Positions 50,119-59,449 of a DNA stretch of 64,000 nt are shown piece by piece. Both the position numbers and the translations under genes were made by a program. The stretch is taken from the NCBI GenBank assembly GCA_003024785.1, contig PUQB01000209.1:305294-369293 (forward strand), written 5' to 3'. The notes beneath the pieces are model-generated. The model searched no databases and was not told the DNA's origin. It saw nothing but the letters and a program-made list of their open reading frames with translations. This stretch comes from Selaginella tamariscina. Taxonomy: Eukaryota; Streptophyta; Lycopodiopsida; Selaginellales; Selaginellaceae. Within the stretch, counting starts at the first letter, position 1. Every line of letters begins with the position of its first letter.

Positions 50119-50640
50119 GCACGTTGTAACTAAAGTGGGCATGATACGTGAAAATGGGAATATAAAATAAATTACTAATTAATACTTAAGTTTTAATTAT
50201 TAATTAATTATTTAATTAATATGTTTAAGCCTTAAATATTAATTAATTAATAAATTAATCCTTCAATAACCTTACTTAGTAAGGAATATTCCTAAAATAT
50301 CTTAGAATATTCATATTATTCTAAAAATAGTTTACAATAATTAAGAAATACTATCAAACATAATTACAAATGAAATCATTTTCTTATCAACATGTTAATT
50401 TTTTTATAAATACTTTCTTCCTATCATACAGAGAAATCTTCTCATTTTGTCTAAATCATCACTCTCCGGATTAATCAATCATTTTGGTCAATATCTTGAT
50501 GTTGTTGCCACCACTTAACACTCTCACGAATGCAATTGGGAGTTGCCATCCTTGTTAATACATAAGATGTGATAAGAAGGTCTGCATAAAGGCTCATCTA
50601 AAAACTGACGTTCCTTAAGAATAATATTATAAAGCGCCCG
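50119..50640. other. AT-rich head of unit 1
   Basis: MITE-family end followed by TTAATTAATT-rich DNA. On the minus strand a conserved piece (NRALYNIILKERHSLDEPLC, about 50565-50650) lies just beyond the phosphatase stop and is also present in unit 2. It may be a further exon or part of a read-through frame. No separate gene called. Confidence 0.4.
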
Positions 50641-50651
50641 GTTGCTATCCT

Positions 50652-51343
50652 TCATTTTATAAAATTCAAAATCACGAGAAAGAAAAGCTTCAGGAAATGT
50701 TGATACGGTGGATACTGCTCACAAAAGTTTTCGAGATTCTTCTTTCTGAGGCACGTATCCAAGTAGTTCACTAGCTCATCCATGATATCGGTATCAGAAT
50801 ATGGATCGAAAGTGATTGGATGAATACAAGCAATGTTTTGGTTGAGCATAGCCTTCTGAGGAGAGTCGTCTACCACTAACATCTGTGCGTTCTTCATTAT
50901 CCTTAAGCGACTGATCTCCCCATGAGTCCCAATTATTCTTTCATTCTTGAAGAAGTATGGCTTGCTTTCCTTTTTATATTGTAAATTCGAGAGGTTTATA
51001 ACATATTCGTGGTCAAAAATCCAATCTTTACGAATCACCTCTTCTGCAACACTACAATGTTTCTTAAGCAAATTCAACAGCGGTGTTAAGTTGTGAATCT
51101 GCATGCATGACCAAATCCCCACAAGCGCACCCATCTCCTTAAGCTTTTGAAAGAGACGATCCAACCCTGGACGAAAAATAATATCATATCGAAATTTACC
51201 ATGACAAGGAATGAAATCTCCTTGTTTGATTTCTTTTTTCCTATCCTCGGGCCTTTGTCGATGAAGCAGAACACCATTGACATCCAACAACACAATATGG
51301 CCATGAGTAACATGGATAGCGTTGCCTCTTGAATACTTTGCAA
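50652..51343 (-). CDS. FCP1/NIF-type HAD phosphatase, unit 1
   Basis: A HAD-superfamily phosphatase domain of the NLI-interacting-factor (CTD phosphatase-like) family. The 213-residue frame reads LLDVNGVLLHR (motif I), FRPGLDRLFQKLKEMGALVGIWSCMQ (motif II region with the Ser), KPYFFKNERI with the Lys, and MLVVDDSPQKAMLNQNIACI (motif III, DDSP). Motif I is DVNG, where classical FCP1/SCP enzymes have DxDxT. The Asn form is known in a plant subgroup of the family, as I recall, but activity is uncertain. Upstream sequence (51343-51600) has an N-terminal extension similar to unit 2 but broken by indels. Possible targets are phosphoserines of the RNA polymerase II tail or other nuclear proteins, by family only. 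It lies 3' of the ParB-like gene on the same strand. Confidence 0.75.
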
Positions 51344-51843
51344 ATCACTTGTTTGCTCCCTTTCACATTTATCTTTACACTATCTCGTTGCCTATCCCTT
51401 TATCATTTAATTGTACATCATCCTTACAAGATTCAGATATTGCAGGCTGAAGAAATTGATTTCGGAACTGAAGCCAATAAAATGATGATGAAAAAACTGA
51501 AGTGGCCCCATGGTAACGATGTTTTGAGCTGCATTATTATCCATTTCCTGCATGAACTCTGTCATTCTGACATGTGGCACAAGAAATTTTGCCAAACCCC
51601 TCTCTTACCTCATGGCAATGCTGAAAATCCATGTTCTCAATGTTTCATTACATCTGCAAAATGATAATTAGCTGACCTTAAAATTATCAAGGTATATTAT
51701 TTACCTTGTTAATGTGTGACCCATGTTTGAACTAAAAGCTTCATTAATCCTTGAGAATTTATTTTCTGTACAAATATAAACGAAATATACAAAAATGCCT
51801 TATGTTACACTCATTTACAACTATTCGTCACTCTAAGAACTCA
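51344..51843. other. Phosphatase N-terminal remnant and intergenic spacer, unit 1
   Basis: Holds the frameshifted N-terminal extension (LASVPKSIS and LNDKGIGNEIV segments on minus), then about 200 bp of AT-rich spacer to the stop of the upstream ParB-like gene. Closely matched by 58980-59450. Confidence 0.5.
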
Positions 51844-54738
51844 TTAACAATTCTTCTTCGCTATTACCTTCTGAGTGAGGCGAAGAAGGTCTAGCCGCTT
51901 GTGAGATGGTTCAAGATCTTCCGTATCTTCTGTTGATGTTTCCATGGGTAATGGAGTGTGTGAATGTTCTGTACTCCTCGAGATAACTTCCGGTCTAATA
52001 TCTGATTGAAGTTCGTCCTCAGACTCCGACATTGAACCAGATTCGTCTTCAGAGCTATCGCACTTATCGGGAGGGAACTTTCTCAAATACTCCTGTATGG
52101 TTTGTTGGGTAGTCAGTTGAGAACCTCTATCCACTTGTTCAGGTCCTCAACCATGGTCTTATCCTTTCAACGGCAAACACACATGTATCCCAAGGTAACA
52201 CTCCTTCAAGACGGACCCCCTAGTGCAGTAGTCAAAAACCCACGCATCACTGTGAGGACCCCTGATCAAGTTGACGATGCTCCGTGCCGCTTGACTTGTA
52301 ATGTTTGGATAACGTACATTGCCGAATACGTCACTCAGCTATCGGTGTATCGGATGGAGGTTCAGGGCCGTTGGAGTGCAAACAGATGCCTGGCCAGTCA
52401 TTTGAAGTTTGAAATTGTTTTGGCGCATTCCTAACAACCAAGTGAACAACCAATCAATGCACTTCGAATCAGCATCATTCATATAAAATCCTGTCCAACG
52501 ATGTTTATTCTTTTGGCAAAGGCGAAGGTAAAAGTATTGATGACATGAGCAAGAATCAAGAAATAAATACTTGAAAACATAAATATCAGTTAAGAGTGCA
52601 AGCATGAATTCAATAATAAATACCTTCTTTGTACATGCTTGCACGGCTAAGTTTCTCCACCAAATCCTTAGTGTCCTGTCTATTGAAGGATGTTTTACAC
52701 CCGCCGATCCATCACGAACAATTGAAACGGTTTCCTACAAGCAGTGATGTTACTCCCATAAAGTCTCCAAATCCAACAACAAACATCTGTAGGGCTTATC
52801 ATGATTCGTAGCATCCTCCTTTATAAGGTTCAACTCGGTTCTTCGTGCTGAAGGACTGCCATAAGAGAAGGCGTCATCGCAATGTTCTCCTTCTTGGCGT
52901 TGGCGTGCAATAGATTCTTGCCCAGATCTTCCGATTGATTCACCCATTCGACAACCATATCATCGTTTGTCACATGCAAATATTTGATGACCTCTTCGTA
53001 TGTTGAAGCCAAGGTCCAACCCAATTTGTGGCAGTGTATTCCCAACCACTCCTTGAAGTGCCTAACCATCTTTAACTCCATTGCCTTGAGATGAAAAGGA
53101 GAGGTGGGGCTGTTGTTAATTTGTAGTTTGCCATCAATCACCAAATCAGCCAAACTTCCATCTCCTCCATCGTTGTTCCATTTAAAGGCTTCAACCATGT
53201 GAGCTTGAAATCATTGTTTACATCCTTTGTAGATTGAACAAACTTAGCCTTCAGCGTCTTATTGGGTTTTTGCAAACTTCTCTGAGGGCTCCTCTTCACT
53301 TGTCTGCTTCTTCTTCAGTGTTCCTTTTGTAAAGGATTCCATAATCCCCAACCATTTGGCAAAGATCCTATCCTTAGGGACAAGAAATCAACATCATCAA
53401 AAAGGATGTTTCCTTCCCGCCCACTTGGGCAAAATCAACTGCTACAATTTCTTCAACTTTGTCGCCCAAGATTTTCCCACATGGATCGTGTGTGTTTGAA
53501 CTTCTCCCATATTTTGTTGTTGTAGTGGTTGGTGTCTGTAGCGTCCCATTCCGCCGATAACTTATGGTACTGCTCGATTGTGAGATTCGCCTTTGTTAAA
53601 AACGCTAATCTTTTCGTCAGCTTCTCACGGATATGCTCGAAAAGTTTTTGTTGCCATCGTTCCTTTGTTGTGTTCATCAAGAAGTTGTTGGGTTACCGTT
53701 ATTCTGTGCTGGCCACTAATGATGTAGTACTTGATTGATTTTCTATGCTCCATCTGAATCTTCCTCATTTGTTCCAGTGTTGAGATCCACACTTTGTCAG
53801 CGCCTTTGTTTCTCTCGTAGTATGGACACAAAATATCATTATGTGGAATGGTATAAGAATTGTCGTCCTTCATCTTCTCCATGAGCTCAGCTACACGTTC
53901 CTAGTTGAATGGCATGTAATTGAAGTTTGCAATACTTAACCCACCACTCATAAATCCTATCATCCATCATTTTCTTGTGGCTTATTGCATCATGGGATGC
54001 CACAGGTGCAACTAACAAAACGACTGATGATTTTCTTCTACAATTCGAATCAACATGTGTGATCCCTGATTGATGCTGTTCTAATGTTCTCGGCACACTC
54101 TTCCAGCTCCCTAAGTTTTCTAAGCAAATTGAATGTGATCTGTAAAGAACCTGAGACCGAGCCACTCTCTCAATTTCCTTAGCAATCTCTACTGAGAATA
54201 CATCCACTCGATGAGTCTGAAGATCTTCGAAGTAAACATTTAATTGGATCCCCTCCATAAATGGGCTTTCGTTGAGTTGAAAAAGAACTCCACGGTCAAC
54301 ATCATTAGTGAACACGTGAACGTCATTATCCACAAGTCGACAAGACCACCCGAAATTAATGTTGTAACTGGCGACCTCTAGATCCGAGAACGTGACATTG
54401 GATGGAACAAGGCATATGTATCGAACATTGTTCAATCTGGGTTCACAACATGCTTTCGGATGCTTGACTAGCGAATCTACTTTTCATTATTTTGCTTATC
54501 CATTCGATGTGACAGAGGTTAGTTTAACAGCAACCATGGTTGTTCCAATGCACTTCCTGTTTAGTTTGAAATATAACCAAGTTGATTCTAGAATCCTCCT
54601 ACCTATTTCTTCTCCTGCTCTCGTCTTCAATGTCACCTTAATTTCACATCTGAATACAAAATGATTAATTCTTCAAGCACATATCTAAGTATAATAGATT
54701 TTATTTAATTCTTACCCATAATTTGACGACGACTCCAT
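51844..54738 (-). pseudogene. ParB/Srx-like domain gene, unit 1 (frameshifted)
   Basis: Same gene as at 59450-62216. Read on minus from ATG 54738 (MESSSNSG), an intron of about 65 bp, then an N-terminal domain with VPSNVTFSDLEVASYNINFG and VYFEDLQTHRVDV. Next is the ParB-like part, with VAELMEKMKDDNSYT near 53880 and YYIISGQHRITVTQQLLDEH near 53700. Then LTIEQYHKLSAEWDATDT, a middle domain with HFKEWLGIHCHKLGWTL, and an acidic Ser/Glu tail with SSEDESGSMSESEDE. This copy uniquely keeps an exon-like piece, HRWTGFYMNDADSKCIDWLF (near 52500), preceded by an intron. It lacks the intron and exon edge kept in unit 2 at 60755-60870. Several frameshifts are present, so it is probably not functional as read. 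Confidence 0.55.
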
Positions 54739-54880
54739 ACTAATGACTTAATCTCCTTGTTTAATTAAATCGTTCTTCTACAAAATAATACACTATGAAT
54801 ACAAATCATATAAAAATGCACACACACTTGTAGAAACCCAAATATACAAAAATAATACACAGAGAGAAGTGGATGCGATT

Positions 54881-54967
54881 AACTGTCCAAAGCTCACATT
54901 TGTGCTAGTGCAAAAGAAAGATAACATTTCGTTTTAGAACCACCACAAATGTGAGCTCTGGACAGTT
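54881..54967. repeat. 87-bp hairpin upstream of ParB-like gene, unit 1
   Basis: AACTGTCCAAAGCTCACATT starts an arm of about 24 nt whose reverse complement (CACAAATGTGAGCTCTGGAC onward) closes at 54967 with one mismatch. The loop is about 39 nt. It lies about 140 bp upstream of the ParB-like start codon and is conserved in unit 2 (62358-62444). It could be a MITE remnant, a regulatory structure or a small-RNA hairpin. Confidence 0.7.
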
Positions 54968-55074
54968 TTACATAGTTTACTGGCTTTTACTCAAAATATT
55001 ATGATGAGATGATAAAAGTAAATAAATGAGATATGTAACTTATATATACTAATACACATATATTCACATGGAAG

Positions 55075-56132
55075 GTGCGGCGGGATTAATCTCGCCACTC
55101 ATTCAATGCCTCCTGAAAGAGTGGGCGGGATTAATCTTGCCACCTTTCTAAAGGCCCTGAACAGGTGTGCGAGATTAATCCCGCCACCCTTCTCGGTTTC
55201 AGAGAGAATTGGGCAGGATTTATTTGGCACACCCCTTTAGGGGCTTCAGAAAGGTGGCGGGATTAATCTCGCCCACCATGTAAGGGATGGTGAAATGAAT
55301 CTCGCCACCCTTCTCAGTCCCCTCCATTGGTATGTTGTAAACCTTCTACGTCTCAGACAGAAATGTTTGGGATTGGTTCGACTCACCAATGGAGGAAAAA
55401 AAGAAGGGTGGTGGGATTCATCCCTCCACCAGGCATTGAAGGCTCGGCGGGATTAATCCCGCCGCCCAGGCCCTTCCCATAGGACATGTGCAGCGAAATT
55501 AATCACATTGGATTCCGCACAGGGCATGGGCATGCAGCAGGATTAATCCCACCGCCCATGGCCTGCATGCTGGGCCTAGACGGTAGGTTTAATTCTGCCG
55601 CCTACGCATGCCTTGCGCAGAATCCAGCGGGATTAATCCCGTCGCCCAGGCCCTTCACTTGGACCCTAGGCGGTGGGATTAATCCCGCTGCACGCCCATG
55701 CCCTGTGTGGAATCCGGCGAGATTAATTCCGCAGCCTAGGCCCTTCAGATAGGTCATTAACGGCGGGATAAATCCCACCGGATTCTGCACAAGGCATGTG
55801 TACGTGGCAGGATTAATCCCGTCACACGCCCATGCCCTATGCGGAATCCGGTGGGATTAATTCCGCCACCTAGGCCCTTCAGACAGGCCATTGGCCGCGG
55901 GATAAATCCCACCGGATTCCGCACAGGGCCTGCGTAGGCGGCGGGATTAATCCTGCCGCTCTTCGGTTAGCTTCATGGGTGGCAGGGTTAATCCCGCCGC
56001 TCTTTGGTTAGCCTCATGGGCGGCGGGATTAATCCCGTCGCTCTTCGGTTAGCCTCATGGGCGGTGGGATTAATCCCACCGCTCATGAGGCTAACCGAAT
56101 AGCCTGCCTAAAGGGCGGCGAGATTAATCCAG
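55075..56132. repeat. Palindrome satellite array, unit 1
   Basis: About 20-23 variants of the 18-bp perfect palindrome GGCGGGATTAATCCCGCC, spaced roughly 35-65 bp apart. They are joined by linkers of the types CCCATGCCCTGCGCGGAATCC and AGGCCCTTCAGGCAGGCC. Perfect copy at 55446-55463. Variants include compensated forms such as GGTGGGATTAATCCCACC. The last but one site is the centre of a 56-bp near-perfect palindrome (56044-56099). Open frames here are artefacts. Confidence 0.9.
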
Positions 56133-56607
56133 CTGCTACACACATATATATATATTTATATGTATATGTGTGTGTAGGAGAGTGCGTGTATGTGCCAGAG
56201 ATAAACAAATCAGATAAAATTATATTAATACACACACACATATGTATATGTATATGTATATCATATGTGTATGCTAAATAAATTAAATTATACACACACA
56301 CACACACACACATATATGTATATATATATTATGTATATGTATATGTATATACAGGAGTGTCCGTGTGTGTGTGAGAGATAGATAAATAAATAAAATTATA
56401 CAGATAGTGGTACACATAATATATGTATGTATATATGTACATAGGTATATATATATGTGTATATATGTATCGTGTGTGAGCGAAACAAATAAAATCATAC
56501 AGATAAACAAACACACACACACACATATATATACAGGAGTGTGCGTGTGTGTGCGAGAGATAAAATTAACAAATCAATAAAATTATACAGATACACACAC
56601 ACACATA

Positions 56608-56638
<31 letters not shown>

Positions 56639-57000
56639 ATATCGTGTGTATGCGTGTGTGAGCGAAACAAATAAAATCATACAGATAAACAGGAGTGTGC
56701 ATGCGTGTGCAAGAGATAAAATTAATAAATTAATAAAATTATACAGATACACAAACACACACACACAGATATATATGTGTGTGTGTTGTGGTGTGTATGT
56801 ATAGGAGTGTGCGTGTGTGTGCGAGAGATAGATAAATAAATTATATTATTAAGATACACACACATATAAATGTATATGTGAATAAAAATAAATAAATCAG
56901 GAGTGTGCGTGTGAGAGAGAGAGAGATCTCACTTGTGTGTGAGAGAGAAAGGGAGATTTCACAACCGCCACCTCTGCCGCCTTGCTTCTTGAACCCTAAG
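56133..57000. repeat. Block of CA/TA/GT microsatellites, unit 1
   Basis: Alternating (TA)n, (CA)n and (GT)n runs with the recurring phrases GAGTGTGCGTGTGTGTGCG, GAGATAAATAAATAAAATTA and TACAGATACACACAC, giving an irregular tandem repeat of about 110-170 bp. Frames rich in Tyr-Thr-His-Ile are artefacts. Confidence 0.85.
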
Positions 57001-57732
57001 AATATACTTAAACCGTAAAAGGAATAGAATATATATTAACTCTAATCAAATATTCCTTTTAAGAATATACTTAAACCCTAAAAAGAATAAAAGATAGATT
57101 CACCCTAAACGAATATTCTTTCATTATATTATTAGCGTGTGCGTGTGCGTGGGTGTATCACATACACCCCAAGAATAAAAATCATGCAGGGGTTTAACAT
57201 GTGTGTGTCCATGAGAGTGTTAAAGTTTCATGTGTAGTAATACATATATACACACATAGTATTATACACATAGACATACATACATATTAGTACATATTAA
57301 TATTAAAGAGACAGAGTACATAGTATGGATCATGCATGGTGTGTATGTATGAGAGAAGAGAGACAATACATATTAATATGGATCATGCATGGTGTGTATG
57401 TATGAGAGAAGAGAGAGAGTGTTAACAAATTAAATTCATACACATTGCATATATTAGTACACAATATATATACACATGTGTATACACACAGACATACATA
57501 TATATTACATGTGAAAATTCAATGTGTTACATACACACAAACTGAGTACATATAGATCATACATGCGTTGAACATGATGTTTTTCAATAAGAAGCAACAT
57601 ATAATTTCTCAAGTTTGGTTTAAAGCAATGTGCATGTGTGTGCGTATGTGTCTCTGTAAGTGCTTCTAATGCGTGTGCACGTGTATATATAAATTTATGA
57701 TTGTGTTTATATATGTGTGCAAAACAAACATA
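57001..57732. other. AT-rich junction between the tandem units
   Basis: Contains a duplicated ACATATTAATATGGATCATGC-type phrase near 57290-57420 and CT/GA runs. The phrase AAGAATATACTTAAACC recurs at 56998 and 57061. No gene seen. Confidence 0.5.
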
Positions 57733-58270
57733 TGCACGTTGTAACTAAAGTGGGCATGATACGTGAAAAAGGGAATATAAAATAAATTAATTAATACTTA
57801 AGTTTTAATTATTAATTAATCATTTAATTAATATGTAATTAAGCCTTAAATATTAATTAATTAATTAATTAATCCTTCAATAACCTTACTTAGTAAGGAA
57901 TATTCCTAAAATATCTTAGAATATTCATATTATTCTAAAAATTTTACAATAATTAAGAAATACTATCAAACATAATTACAAATGAAATCATTTCTTATCA
58001 ACATGTTAATTTATTTATAAATACTTTCTTCCTAACAATACAGAAAAATCTCCTCATTTTGTATAAATCATCACTCTCCGGATTAATCGAATCATTTTGG
58101 TCAATATCTTGATGTTGTTGCCACCACCTTACACTCTCACGAATGCAATTGGAAGTTGCCATCCTTGTTAATACATAAATGTAATAAGACCAGGTCTGCA
58201 TAAAGGCTCATCTAAAGAATGACGTTCCTTAAGAATAATATTATAAAGCGCCCGGTTGATATCCTTCATT
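57733..58270. other. AT-rich head of unit 2
   Basis: Same as 50119-50640: MITE-family end, TTAATTAATTAATTAATT runs, then the conserved piece after the phosphatase stop. No independent gene called. Confidence 0.4.
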
Positions 58271-59200
58271 TTATAAAATCAAAATCACGAGAAAGAAAAG
58301 CTTCAGGAAATGTTTGATACGGTGGATACTGTCACAAAAGTTTTCGAGATTCTTCTTTCTGAGGCACATATCCAAGTAGTTCACTAGCTCATCCATAATA
58401 TCGGTATCAGAATATGGATCGAAAGTGATTGATGAAACAAGCAATGTTTTGGTTGAGCATAGCCTTCTGAGGAGAGTCGTTACCACTAAGATATGTGCAT
58501 TCTTCACTTATCCTTAAGTGACTGATCTCCCCATGAAGCCCAATTAATCTTTCATTCTTGAAGAAGTATGGCTTGCTTTCCTTTTTATATTGTGAAATTC
58601 GAGAGGTTTATAACACATTCGCTGGTTAAAAATCCAATCTTTACGAATCACCTCTTCTGCAACACTACAATGTTTCTTAAGCAAATTCAACAGCGGTGTT
58701 AAGTTATGAATCTGCATGCATGACCAAATCCCCACAAGCGCACTCATCTCCTTAAGCTTTTGAAAGAGACGATCCAACCCTGGACGAAAAATAATATTAT
58801 ATTGAAATTTACCATGACAAGGAATAAAATCTCCTTGTTTGATTTCTTTTTTCCTATCTTCGGGCCTTTGTCAATGAAGCAGAACACCATTGACATCCAA
58901 CAACACAATATGGCCATGAGTAACATGGGATAGCGTTGCCTCTTGAATACTTTGCAACTCACTTGTTTGCTCCTTTTCACATTTATCTGTTGACACTATC
59001 TCGTTGCCTATCCCTTTATCATTTAATTGTACATCATCCTTACAAGATTCAGATATTGCAGGTGTTGAAGAAATTGATTTCGGAACTGAAGCTAATAAAA
59101 ATGATGATGAAAAAACTGAAGTGGCCCCCATGATAACGATGTTTTGAGCTGCATTATTATCCATTTCCTGCATGAACTCTGTCATTCTGACATGTGGCAC
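58271..59200 (-). pseudogene. FCP1/NIF-type HAD phosphatase, unit 2 (frameshifted)
   Basis: Copy of the unit 1 phosphatase. From minus-strand ATG 59200 it has a fuller N-terminal extension (MPHVRMTEFMQEMDNNAAQ, then SVPKSISSTPAISES and a Lys/Glu stretch) running in frame into HIVLLDVNGVLLH (motif I, DVNG). The rest continues in other frames through FRPGLDRLFQKLKEMSALVG, WSCMQIHNLTPLLNLLKKHC and SSITFDPYSDTDIMDELVNY. Breaks near 58880, 58595 and 58490; the DDSP motif region near 58470 is damaged by a small deletion. It helps define the true N-terminus of the unit 1 protein. Confidence 0.65.
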
Positions 59201-59449
59201 AAAAATTTTTTGCCAAACCCCTCTCTTATCTCAAGGCAATGCTGAAAATCCATGTTCTCAACTGTTTCATTACATCTGCAAAATGATAGTCAGCTGACCT
59301 TAAAATTATCAAGGTATATTATTTACCTTGTTAATGTGTGACCCATGTTTGAACTAAAAGCTTCATTAATCCTTGAGAATTTACTTTCTGTACAAATATA
59401 AACGAAATATACAAAAATGCCTTATGTTACACTCATTTACAACTATTCA

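Larger units (their letters stand above)
50119..57732. repeat. First copy of 7.6-kb direct tandem unit
   Basis: The sequence from TGCACGTTGTAACTAAAG at 50119 recurs from 57733 onward in the same orientation. Contents in order: AT-rich end of a MITE-like family, HAD phosphatase (minus), ParB-like gene (minus), 87-bp hairpin, palindrome satellite, microsatellites. The copies differ by many substitutions and by indels: about 315 bp at 52331-52645 present only here, and about 115 bp around 60755-60870 present only in the second copy. The duplication is therefore old enough to have diverged. Confidence 0.85.

Noticed and set aside
55486-55752. 88-codon Pro/Gly/Ala-rich repeated frame in the satellite
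   Set aside because: Periodicity is that of the palindromes and linkers; not kept in the second array.
55075-56132. CRISPR-like array
   Set aside because: Repeats are short palindromes with homologous linkers, not unique spacers, in a plant genome.
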